DNA of 64,000 bases, from contig JAQXKS010000003.1 in the NCBI GenBank assembly GCA_029010575.1, positions 1 through 64,000 of the forward strand, written 5' to 3'. Source of the stretch: Bacteroidales bacterium. Lineage in GTDB: Bacteria; Bacteroidota; Bacteroidia; Bacteroidales; UBA932. Positions 20,707 through 29,922 of the stretch are shown here, piece after piece. The position numbers were made by a program, and so were the translations under genes. Below the pieces are notes generated by a model. That model was given only the letters and a program-made list of their open reading frames with translations. It was not told where the DNA came from and did no database searches. Numbering within the stretch: position 1 is the first letter of the stretch; the number at the start of each line of letters is the position of its first letter.

Positions 20707-23178
20707 ATGAAAAAAGACAAAATAGCCGGTTTTTTAAAGAAAGGATGGCCCTATCTCGTTATTATTGCGGGGTTTATATTGATTTCATACGCTTTTGCAC
20801 CATACGTGCTCTCAGGTAAGATCGTCAATCAATCCGACATCTCATCCTGGGAAGGAATGGCACATGAAATAATCACACATAACGAGCAGCATCCGGAAGA
20901 TCCGGCACTTTGGACCAATTCAATGTTTTCAGGAATGCCTGCTACGCAGATCTCCGTAAAATACCGCGGTGATCTAACCGAATATCTTTACGAACTGCTC
21001 TTCTGGGGGAAAAGACCTCCAAGCTACTTCATTATCAGCATGGTAGGAGCTTTTTTGCTCTTTCTCGCCTTCGGAGTGAATCCATGGATTGGCGCTATAG
21101 GCGCAATAGCAGTCTCACTCTGCTCATACAACATGCAGATCATACAGGTTGGGCACAACACCAAGATGGTTGCTATCGCCTTTATGCCATGGGTTCTTGC
21201 AGCCCTTGCAGCAGCCTACAGGAAAGGCTCTTATTTGAGCGCACTGCTATTCGGACTTGCACTGAGTTTCCAGATCAAAGCCAATCACCCTCAGATTACA
21301 TATTATCTAGCCTTTGCAGTGGTAGGATATGCAATAGCAGAGCTTTGCGGAGCCATCAGAAGACATGAACTTAAACAGTGGAGCCTGATTTCAGCAGTAC
21401 TGCTGCTCTCGGGAGTGCTGGGTATAGCTACTAATGCCAATAAACTCATACCCACATATGAATATGCAGCATACACGATGAGAGGAGGTTCAGAACTCTC
21501 AACCAAAAGTGCAGGAAACACCGGTAATGGGCTGGATATAGAGTACGCCACGGCATGGTCTTACGGTCCCTCGGAAACCTTCAATCTCATGATTCCCAAT
21601 TTCAACGGCGGCTCGTCAAGCGGGGAGCTTTCAAAGGATTCCAACACCGGAAAACTCATCAGGTCCAACTACGCGAACGCCAATGCGATACTGCGTAACA
21701 TGCCTCTCTACTGGGGTCCTCAGCCCTTCACGGCAGGTCCGATGTATATGGGTGCTGTATCGATTTTTCTCTTTATCCTCGGACTGATAGTAATAAAAGG
21801 AAGATACAAGTGGTGGGTAGTGGGAGTGTCAATACTTGCCCTACTGCTCTCTTATGGATATCATCTGCTTTGGTTTTCAGAACTTTTCTTCAAATATGTC
21901 CCCTTGTACAACAAGTTTAGGACAGTCTCCATGGTTCTGGTACTTCTGCAGATTACCATTCCTCTGCTTGGTTTCGTCGCGCTTGACAGAATAATGAAGA
22001 CTGAAACACTTGAGCAAAAGAAAAAGTTCACCACAAGTTTACTTATCAGCTATGGTATTACAGGTGGTATCTGTCTCTTGTTTACCATCCTCCCTACCCT
22101 GGCCGGAGACTTTGCCTCATCATCTGACGCGATGTTCGGCAATAACAGAGAGATTATTCAGGCCCTCAGACTTGACCGTATGGCTCTTCTTAGGAAAGAT
22201 GCATTCACCTCATTTATTTTCATATCTATAGCCTTTGCTGCCATATATGCGGTGGTCAAAGGTGTGATAAACCGGAAATGGGGAATAGCAGCAGTGGCTG
22301 CAGCCGTAATAATCAATTTCTGGAGTGTAGACAAACGCTACCTGAACGAATCTCATTTCTTTAGCAAGAAAGATTACAACAGCCAGTTCGCACTTACCAC
22401 TTCGGACAAGTACATCCTTAATGACAAAAAGCCGGACGAGAGGGTTCTTGACCTTACTGTAAATGTATTCAATAACTCTATAACCAGTTACCACCACCAC
22501 ACCATAGGCGGATACAGTCCTGCCAAACTACAGAGATATCAAGATATTATAGACTATTACCTCAACAATGAGATAGAGACGCTGGTAGATGAGCTAAACA
22601 GCACGGGAGTTCCTCAGTTCCATCCGGTCATGTCGATGCTCAATACCAAATACATCATATTCAACAAAAACTACGCACCTCTGACCTACGAATGGGCCTT
22701 AGGCAATGGCTGGATGGCCCAGGAGGTGATATATGCCTCATCAGCAGACAGCGAAATAGAGCTGCTCGGCAAGGCAGACACCCGAACCCAAGCGGTGGTG
22801 TATAACCCCGATAAGGCAGACGGTACAATAGCCCAACTTCACGGAAAGGGAAGCGTAGAGTTGCTTGAATATTCTCCGAACTACCTTAAATACAGATGCA
22901 ACACAGAACAGGAAGGAATCGCTGTTTTCAGTCAGGTCTACTATCCGGCGGGCTGGAAAGCCTATATAGACGGAACCGAAAGCGAAATTCTCCGCACCAA
23001 CTACATTCTCAGGGGAGTGCATCTTACACCAGGAGAGCACATTGTAGAGATGAGATATGCACCGGCTTCATTCAAAGTCGGAAAGAATATCTCTCTGGCA
23101 AGCTCGGCAATACTCATTCTCATGATAATATCATCAATACTATATCTACTTAAATTCAAAAAAAATGACAATCACTAA
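20707..23178 (+). CDS. YfhO family integral membrane protein
   Basis: Multi-TM 823 aa; ALWTNSMFSGMPATQISVKY; C-terminal FSQVYYPAGWKAYIDG. Confidence 0.88.
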   Translation: MKKDKIAGFLKKGWPYLVIIAGFILISYAFAPYVLSGKIVNQSDISSWEGMAHEIITHNEQHPEDPALWTNSMFSGMPATQISVKYRGDLTEYLYELLFWGKRPPSYFIISMVGAFLLFLAFGVNPWIGAIGAIAVSLCSYNMQIIQVGHNTKMVAIAFMPWVLAALAAAYRKGSYLSALLFGLALSFQIKANHPQITYYLAFAVVGYAIAELCGAIRRHELKQWSLISAVLLLSGVLGIATNANKLIPTYEYAAYTMRGGSELSTKSAGNTGNGLDIEYATAWSYGPSETFNLMIPNFNGGSSSGELSKDSNTGKLIRSNYANANAILRNMPLYWGPQPFTAGPMYMGAVSIFLFILGLIVIKGRYKWWVVGVSILALLLSYGYHLLWFSELFFKYVPLYNKFRTVSMVLVLLQITIPLLGFVALDRIMKTETLEQKKKFTTSLLISYGITGGICLLFTILPTLAGDFASSSDAMFGNNREIIQALRLDRMALLRKDAFTSFIFISIAFAAIYAVVKGVINRKWGIAAVAAAVIINFWSVDKRYLNESHFFSKKDYNSQFALTTSDKYILNDKKPDERVLDLTVNVFNNSITSYHHHTIGGYSPAKLQRYQDIIDYYLNNEIETLVDELNSTGVPQFHPVMSMLNTKYIIFNKNYAPLTYEWALGNGWMAQEVIYASSADSEIELLGKADTRTQAVVYNPDKADGTIAQLHGKGSVELLEYSPNYLKYRCNTEQEGIAVFSQVYYPAGWKAYIDGTESEILRTNYILRGVHLTPGEHIVEMRYAPASFKVGKNISLASSAILILMIISSILYLLKFKKNDNH

Positions 23179-24796
23179 AAAAATCGCAAATGTTCTTGCA
23201 GTCTCTGCAGTAGCAGCCACAACACTCTCCTGCTGCAATAAAGAAGAGTCTCCCATGAAGGCCAAGGTAGCTGAATATGCACCTTTTGAACTTTCGTCAG
23301 AACTCGCTGCAAACCTCTCCCCCAAGGAAAAAGAGGTGGTAAATATCTTTTTCGAAATCGCTGATATAGCTGAAAGCCTCTTCTGGAAACAGACATTCGG
23401 TGACAAGAGCGCACTGGATGCTGTCAAGGATCCGTACGCCAAAGAGTTTGCACTTATCCAGTACGGTGCGTGGGACAGACTTGACAACAACCGTCCCTTC
23501 CTCGAAGGCTATGGCGAAAAATCACCTATGTGTCACTACTATCCTCAGGATATGACACGCGAAGAGTTCGATGCATTCAACGATCCGAACAAGAATTCAT
23601 GGTACACTGTTATCCGTCGCGACGAAAACGGTTCGCTCAAGAGTGTGTGGTATCACGAAGAGTATGCAGAAGAGGTCGGCAGAATGTGTGAACTCATGCA
23701 GAAAGCCGCAGACATCACTGAAGACTCAGGTCTGAAGAATTACCTCCTTAAGAGAATCGAAGCTTTCAAAAGCGATGACTATCTGGAAAGTGACCTCGCA
23801 TGGATGGATATGAAAGATAGCCGTATTGACTTCGTTGTAGGCCCAATAGAATGTTACGATGACAAGTTCCAGGAAACCAAAACATCCTACGAATCATTTA
23901 TTCTCCTGAAGGACGAAGCCCGCAGCAAGGACCTTGCTAAATTTGTAGGAATGCTTCCCGCCCTCCAAAAACAGATTCCCGTAGCGCCCAAATACAAAAC
24001 TTTCGTTCCCGGAACTTCATCAGACCTTAATGTCTACGATGCCGTTTACTACGCAGGTGACTGCAACTCAGGCAGCAAGACTATAGCTATCAACCTCCCC
24101 AACGATGAACGCGTTCATGCTCTCAAGGGAACCCGCCGTCTCCAGCTGAGAAACTCGATGAAGGCAAAATTCGACAAGATTCTTCTCCCCATCGGTGACA
24201 TCACTCTCGCTCCCGAGTTCAGGGACTACCTCGATTTCGATGCTTTCTTCTGGAATGTAACCTTCCACGAAGTAGCTCACGGACTTGGTATCAAGCAGAC
24301 TATCAACGGCAAAGGGACTGTAGATGAAGCTATGGGAACAGAAAAGACTTCATGGGAAGAGGCAAAAGCTGATATCCTTGGTCTCTTTATGGTTACCAAA
24401 CTTATTGAAATGGGTGAAATAACCAACATCACTGCAGAACAGGCCATCACCACCTATATGGCAGGAATCTTCAGGTCTGTACGTTTCGGAGCAGCATCAT
24501 CACATGGCAAGGCAAATATGATGTGCTTCAACTTCATGGAACAGAGCGGTGCATTCACACGTAATGAAGAAGGTCTTTATGTAGTTGATTTCCAGAAGGC
24601 CAAAAAGGCTATTGATGACTGGACAAATATGATCATCACCTTCCAGGGTGATGGTAACTTCGAAGGAGCCAAGGCATTCCGCGACAAGAATGGCGGCATA
24701 ACACCTTCACTCCAGAAGGATCTCGACCGCATCAACGCAGCCGGTATACCTAAGGATATCCGTTTCATTCAGGGTCCTGACGTTCTCTTCAAATAG
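23165..24796 (+). CDS. Peptidase M49-like (dipeptidyl-peptidase III family) lipoprotein
   Basis: Lipobox TTLSCC; HEVAHGLG zinc motif and SWEEAKADILGLF second motif; 14-nt overlap with the preceding gene. Confidence 0.75.
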   Translation: MTITKKIANVLAVSAVAATTLSCCNKEESPMKAKVAEYAPFELSSELAANLSPKEKEVVNIFFEIADIAESLFWKQTFGDKSALDAVKDPYAKEFALIQYGAWDRLDNNRPFLEGYGEKSPMCHYYPQDMTREEFDAFNDPNKNSWYTVIRRDENGSLKSVWYHEEYAEEVGRMCELMQKAADITEDSGLKNYLLKRIEAFKSDDYLESDLAWMDMKDSRIDFVVGPIECYDDKFQETKTSYESFILLKDEARSKDLAKFVGMLPALQKQIPVAPKYKTFVPGTSSDLNVYDAVYYAGDCNSGSKTIAINLPNDERVHALKGTRRLQLRNSMKAKFDKILLPIGDITLAPEFRDYLDFDAFFWNVTFHEVAHGLGIKQTINGKGTVDEAMGTEKTSWEEAKADILGLFMVTKLIEMGEITNITAEQAITTYMAGIFRSVRFGAASSHGKANMMCFNFMEQSGAFTRNEEGLYVVDFQKAKKAIDDWTNMIITFQGDGNFEGAKAFRDKNGGITPSLQKDLDRINAAGIPKDIRFIQGPDVLFK

Positions 24797-24807
24797 TATA
24801 TAGTATC

Positions 24808-24844
24808 GAGAGTGACCGTGACTGAAACATTCACGGTCACTCTC
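24808..24844. terminator. Strong 14-bp perfect hairpin between M49 peptidase and ksgA
   Basis: GAGAGTGACCGTGA-ctgaaacat-TCACGGTCACTCTC; no strong U tract. Confidence 0.6.
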
Positions 24845-24865
24845 ATTGTTTAACAGATTGCAATA

Positions 24866-25669
24866 ATGGGAAAATACTCTCCTGTACGCGCCAAAAAACA
24901 GCTTGGACAACACTTTCTCAACGATGAAGGCATAGCAATGGCTATTGTTAATGCCATGACCACATATACCCGTCAACATGGAGGAATCGGGCTTATGGAG
25001 GTCGGAGCCGGTACCGGTGTGCTGACCAAATACCTTATCAAAGAGGAGGATATAGATTTCAAAATTGCCGAGATAGACAGCGAATCCATCGATTATCTGC
25101 TGGAAAACTATCCCGAAATATCACCGAAACTGTTTCAGGAGGACTTCCTGAAGATGAAACTGGAGATGATTTTTCCTGCAGAGTTCTGTATTATAGGGAA
25201 TTTTCCTTATAACATCTCTTCACAAATATTCTTCAAGATTCTTGACTATAAAGATTCTGTTCCCTGCTGTGTGGGAATGGTACAGAAAGAGGTGGCAGAG
25301 AGAATTGCCTCTCCCTGCGGCAACAAATCATACGGAATACTTTCGGTTCTGCTTCAGGCATGGTACGATATCGAGTATCTCTTTACTGTAGAACCTCATG
25401 TATTCACACCACCTCCAAAGGTAAGATCCGCTGTCATACGTCTTCAGCGCAACTCCAGAAATGACCTCGGATGTGACAGTACCCTGTTCAAAAAAGTGGT
25501 TAAGGCTACATTCAACCAAAGGCGAAAGACCATAAGGAACTCACTCAAACCGCTTCTTGCCGAATTTGAGATAACCGCTACACCATTGCTGGATTGTAGA
25601 CCGGAACAGCTGAGTGTAGAGGACTTCATAGAACTTACAAATCATCTTATAAAAAAGCCGACATTATGA
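24866..25669 (+). CDS. rsmA: 16S rRNA dimethyladenosine transferase
   Basis: VRAKKQLGQHFLNDEGIA, EVGAGTGVLTKYL, IIGNFPYNISSQIFF. Confidence 0.97.
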   Translation: MGKYSPVRAKKQLGQHFLNDEGIAMAIVNAMTTYTRQHGGIGLMEVGAGTGVLTKYLIKEEDIDFKIAEIDSESIDYLLENYPEISPKLFQEDFLKMKLEMIFPAEFCIIGNFPYNISSQIFFKILDYKDSVPCCVGMVQKEVAERIASPCGNKSYGILSVLLQAWYDIEYLFTVEPHVFTPPPKVRSAVIRLQRNSRNDLGCDSTLFKKVVKATFNQRRKTIRNSLKPLLAEFEITATPLLDCRPEQLSVEDFIELTNHLIKKPTL

Positions 25670-27072
25670 AATTTACAAGGATAATATCATTAATTACAAC
25701 ATTACTCATAGCATTGTCTTGCTGTAAGATAGAGAAGACATCGTCTTCAGTTCCTTATACGATAAAAGATGGAATGATCCGTTTCGAGGTACCACAACGC
25801 GCTCAAGGTCAGAAATCTCTCATTGGATTCAGGACTGCCCCGATGGAGAAGGTGCGTGTAGGATTTGTCGGACTAGGCATGAGGGGACCTGGAGCCGTAG
25901 AGAGATTTACATACATCGAAGGAGTAGAGATTAATGCCCTTTGTGATCTATACCCGGAAAGGGTAGAATCCACACAAAAGATTCTAAACTCCAAAGGTCT
26001 TCCAGAGGCTGCATCCTATTCAGGAGAAGAGGGATGGAAGGAACTTTGTGCCAGAGAGGATATTGACCTTGTATATATATGCACCCCATGGCAGAATCAT
26101 GTCGAAATAGCTGTCGGAGCCATGAAGAACGGCAAGCACGTAGCTATTGAAGTCCCCGCTGCCACATCGTTGAAGGAGTGCTGGGATCTGGTCAATACAG
26201 CAGAGAGGATGCAGGTACACTGCACCATCCTCGAAAACTGCGTTTACGATTTCTTCGAACTCACAGCATTGAACATGGCACAGGAAGGGCTCTTCGGAGA
26301 GGTACTCCATGTCGAAGGGGCATATATACATAACCTCGAACCCTTCTGGGATGAATACCAAGGGAACTGGAGACTCGACTTCAATCAGAAGCACAGGGGT
26401 GACGTCTATGCGACACACGGATTCGGCCCCGTATGTCAAGTGCTTGATATCCACAGAGGAGACCGCCTTGACTATCTGGTGGCAATGGATACCAAATCTG
26501 TAAACGGGAAAGCCCTTGTCAAAGCTAAAATGGGTAAAGATGAGTGTGCAAACGCAGACCACACAATCACCCTCATCCGCACCGCAAATGGAAAGATGAT
26601 AGAGATTCAGCACAATGTAATGACTCCCCGTCCATACAATAGGCTTTATCAGATTACCGGCACAGAGGGTTTTGCCAACAAGTATCCCATAAGCGGTTTT
26701 ACATTCAAACCTGAAAATATCGATTCAGATGATGTTCCTGACCATGAGAATCTCAATTCTCACCGCTTTATCCCTGAAGATGCGAAGGAGGCACTTATGA
26801 AAAAGTACATGCACCCTATACATAAGGAAGTAGGTGAAATTGCCAAGAAGGTGGGAGGACACGGAGGAATGGATTTTGTTATGGATTATAGACTTGTATA
26901 CTGTTTGAGAAACGGACTTCCACTGGACATGGATGTCTACGACGCTGCAGAATGGTCTTGTGTGGGTGAACTTGGTGCCATATCCATGTTCCACAACAGC
27001 ATGCCGGTACAATATCCAGATTTTACAAGAGGAGAGTGGAATAAGATTGACGGTTTTGATTTTGCAAAATGA
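25666..27072 (+). CDS. Gfo/Idh/MocA family, glycoside hydrolase family 109-like lipoprotein
   Basis: VRVGFVGLGMRGPGAVERFTYIEGVEINALCDLYPERVE; ENCVYDFFELTALNMAQEGLFGEVLHVEGAYIHNLE; lipobox LIALSCC. Confidence 0.85.
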   Translation: MKFTRIISLITTLLIALSCCKIEKTSSSVPYTIKDGMIRFEVPQRAQGQKSLIGFRTAPMEKVRVGFVGLGMRGPGAVERFTYIEGVEINALCDLYPERVESTQKILNSKGLPEAASYSGEEGWKELCAREDIDLVYICTPWQNHVEIAVGAMKNGKHVAIEVPAATSLKECWDLVNTAERMQVHCTILENCVYDFFELTALNMAQEGLFGEVLHVEGAYIHNLEPFWDEYQGNWRLDFNQKHRGDVYATHGFGPVCQVLDIHRGDRLDYLVAMDTKSVNGKALVKAKMGKDECANADHTITLIRTANGKMIEIQHNVMTPRPYNRLYQITGTEGFANKYPISGFTFKPENIDSDDVPDHENLNSHRFIPEDAKEALMKKYMHPIHKEVGEIAKKVGGHGGMDFVMDYRLVYCLRNGLPLDMDVYDAAEWSCVGELGAISMFHNSMPVQYPDFTRGEWNKIDGFDFAK

Positions 27073-27740
27073 CAGAACTTGTAATTTTCGACCTTGACGG
27101 TACGCTTCTCTACACCGTCGAAGATATTGCACAGGCTACCAATTACGCACTGGAACAGTACGGTTACCCAACCCATTCTGTCGAAGTCATAGCTACCTTC
27201 ATAGGCAACGGAATCAACAAACTGTTGGAGAGGGCACTTCCTCAGGGGCATAAGAGTCCTGAAGAGGTAATTGAACTCAGAGGCCACTTTAAGGACTTCT
27301 ATGATATTCACTGCATGGATTTATCGAGACCGTTTGATGGCATAAGGGATCTGTTGCGGTTTATCAGACGAGAGGGAATCGGGGTTGCAGTTGCATCTAA
27401 CAAATATCAGGCAGCGACAGAACGTCTTATTCCCTATTATTTCCCCGATATAGACTTTGTAGCTGTATTGGGACAGAGGGAAGGGATTCCTGTAAAACCT
27501 GACCCATCCATAGTAAATGACATTCTCGAGATAGCCTCGATACCACCCGAAAATAAGGTAAATGTCCTCTATGTGGGAGATTCTGGAGTGGATATGCAAA
27601 CAGCTATAAATGCATCACTTACAGCAATAGGTGTAACATGGGGATGCAGACCGCGAAGCGAACTGCAGAAATACTCCCCGGCATATATAGTCGACTCACC
27701 CTCTGAAATAGAAGATATTCTCCTTTCACTTAAAAAGTAG
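27069..27740 (+). CDS. HAD family hydrolase, phosphoglycolate phosphatase-like
   Basis: VIFDLDGTLLYTVEDIAQATNYAL...VASNKYQAAT...YVGDSGVDMQTAINA. Confidence 0.88.
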   Translation: MTELVIFDLDGTLLYTVEDIAQATNYALEQYGYPTHSVEVIATFIGNGINKLLERALPQGHKSPEEVIELRGHFKDFYDIHCMDLSRPFDGIRDLLRFIRREGIGVAVASNKYQAATERLIPYYFPDIDFVAVLGQREGIPVKPDPSIVNDILEIASIPPENKVNVLYVGDSGVDMQTAINASLTAIGVTWGCRPRSELQKYSPAYIVDSPSEIEDILLSLKK

Positions 27741-27748
27741 TATATTTG
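27741..27748 (+). promoter_or_regulatory. Putative -7 box TATATTTG upstream of the S46 peptidase
   Basis: TAnnTTTG match 26 nt upstream of the ATG at 27775. Confidence 0.55.
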
Positions 27749-27774
27749 CGGTTTGTATTTAATAGATATTTTAT

Positions 27775-29913
27775 ATGAAGAAAAGATTTTTACTGGCAGG
27801 GCTTATTCTCTTTACACTCCTTCCTCTGAAGGCAGACGAAGGCATGTGGCTTCTTCCGCTGTTGAAAGAGATGAACAGCGGACGTATGACTGAACTTGGT
27901 TTCGAAATAACCCCGGATGAAATATATAATCTTAATCACTCCTCTACCAAAGATGCCATCGTTATCTTCGGAAGAGGATGTACGGGTGAGATTGTATCAA
28001 AGAATGGTCTCATCTTTACCAACCACCACTGCGGATACTCTAACATTCAGGCACTCAGCTCCGTCGAACACAATTATCTGAAGGACGGATATTGGGCTAT
28101 GAATCTGAACGAAGAGCTGCCCGCAAAGGGTCTTGAAGTGAGGTTTCTGGAAAGCTTTACAGATGTCACCTCCAAGGTAGAAAAGGCACTCTCCGGCTCC
28201 AAATCTCAAGAGCAGAAGAACAAGGCATACAATACCCTTTACGAGAAACTCTGCAAAAAAGCAGGTTGCGATGGGAAATTCATAGAGGGGGCGCTCACCT
28301 CATTCTATGGAGGGAACAAATACTATTTCATCGTCTATAAAGTTTACAAGGATGTCCGTTTCGTCGGAGCACCTCCAAGCTCAATAGGAAAGTTCGGAGC
28401 TGACACCGACAACTGGATGTGGCCTCGACATACCGGAGACTTTTCAGTTTTCAGGGTATATGCCGGCAAAGACAACCAGCCTGCAGAGTATTCGGAAGAG
28501 AATGTTCCCTACAGTGCTGAAGAAGGCAATTACCTCAAGATTTCCCTCAAAGGATATCAGCCTGAAGACCCCGTCATGGTTATGGGATATCCCGGCAGAA
28601 CCAACAGATTTGCCACTTCGTACGAGCTCGATTATCAGGTCAGTCTCAACGAAAGAGTAATAGAAATCAGAACTGAACGCCAGAAGGTTTTGATGGAGGA
28701 TATGCGTCGAGACCCGGCAATCATGATTCAGTATGCCAGCAAATATGCCTCATCATCCAACGGATGGAAGAAGTATATAGGCATGAACGAGACACTTGAC
28801 AGGCTCAATGTACTGAGCAGGAGAGCCGCACAGGAAAAGGAATTCTCGGATTGGGTAATGCAGGGCAATAGGAAGAGAAAGGAGAAATACTCTCTTGCAC
28901 TTGACAAAATCAGCAGGTCTATAGAGAACAAGAGAGACATTGAAATTTATCTTACCACTCTGAGGGAGTCACTGGCGAATATCGAACTGTTCGCTATATC
29001 AAGTATCGCAATGAATACCCTGAACTACGACACCCTCAGCAGATATATGGACAGGGTGGAGAATTTCTATAAAGATTTCTCTTGCGAAACTGACAAGAAG
29101 GTCGCAGTAAAGATGATAGAACTTTTCAGGAAATTCTACGGTTCAAGCGAACTCCTCCCCAGTCTCTACAATGTCATTGACTCCTGCTACGGTTCGGATA
29201 TCAATGCATATGTAGAGGATATCTACTCGAGAAGTATCTTTACCTCTATGGAAAAACTTTCACAAGCCTGCAAAGAGGCCTCTGAAAACAACGGTATCAT
29301 CGCAAGCGACCCTGCAACAGATGCCTATGCCTCAATAGCCAAAGCATGGCAGGCAGGACGAAATATTCTCTCTGAATCACAGACCGGAAACGATTTCAGC
29401 GAAGGTGTCAAGGATTATATCGCAGGAACGCTTGAAATGAGAAAAGGAGAGCCCATCTACCCCGATGCCAACTTTACACTCCGTCTGACCTTCGGTCAGG
29501 TACTACCCTACTCGCCCCGCGATGGTGTAATCTACGACTACTATACCACTCTTGACGGTGTGATGGCAAAGGAAGATCCCAACAACTGGGAATTTGAAGT
29601 TCCAGAAAAGCTCAAACAGCTCTACAAGGATAAGGATTTCGGTGAATATGCCCTTCCGGATGGAAAGCTTCCGGTGGCATTCATCTCCAATCTCGACATA
29701 ACCGGCGGAAACTCCGGTTCACCCATCATGAACGGCAAGGGCGAGCTTATAGGTCTGGCCTTTGACGGAAACTGGGATGCAATGAGCGGGGATATTCTCT
29801 TTGAACCCAACTACCAAAGATGTATCAGCGTGGATGTGAGGTATCTTCTCTTCATCATGGACAAATTCGGAGGAGCCGGATACCTGTTGGATGAAATGAA
29901 CATAGTCAGATAA
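27775..29913 (+). CDS. S46 family dipeptidyl-peptidase, DPP7-like
   Basis: Signal peptide, DEGMWLLPLL, FTNHHCGY, DITGGNSGSPIMNGKGELIGLAFDGNWDAMSGDI. Confidence 0.92.
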   Translation: MKKRFLLAGLILFTLLPLKADEGMWLLPLLKEMNSGRMTELGFEITPDEIYNLNHSSTKDAIVIFGRGCTGEIVSKNGLIFTNHHCGYSNIQALSSVEHNYLKDGYWAMNLNEELPAKGLEVRFLESFTDVTSKVEKALSGSKSQEQKNKAYNTLYEKLCKKAGCDGKFIEGALTSFYGGNKYYFIVYKVYKDVRFVGAPPSSIGKFGADTDNWMWPRHTGDFSVFRVYAGKDNQPAEYSEENVPYSAEEGNYLKISLKGYQPEDPVMVMGYPGRTNRFATSYELDYQVSLNERVIEIRTERQKVLMEDMRRDPAIMIQYASKYASSSNGWKKYIGMNETLDRLNVLSRRAAQEKEFSDWVMQGNRKRKEKYSLALDKISRSIENKRDIEIYLTTLRESLANIELFAISSIAMNTLNYDTLSRYMDRVENFYKDFSCETDKKVAVKMIELFRKFYGSSELLPSLYNVIDSCYGSDINAYVEDIYSRSIFTSMEKLSQACKEASENNGIIASDPATDAYASIAKAWQAGRNILSESQTGNDFSEGVKDYIAGTLEMRKGEPIYPDANFTLRLTFGQVLPYSPRDGVIYDYYTTLDGVMAKEDPNNWEFEVPEKLKQLYKDKDFGEYALPDGKLPVAFISNLDITGGNSGSPIMNGKGELIGLAFDGNWDAMSGDILFEPNYQRCISVDVRYLLFIMDKFGGAGYLLDEMNIVR

Positions 29914-29922
29914 AATAGAGAC

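Noticed and set aside
26020-26613. 197-aa minus-strand ORF antisense to the GH109-like gene
   Set aside because: Shadow ORF with unusual His/Cys-rich composition and no independent promoter or ribosome-binding evidence.
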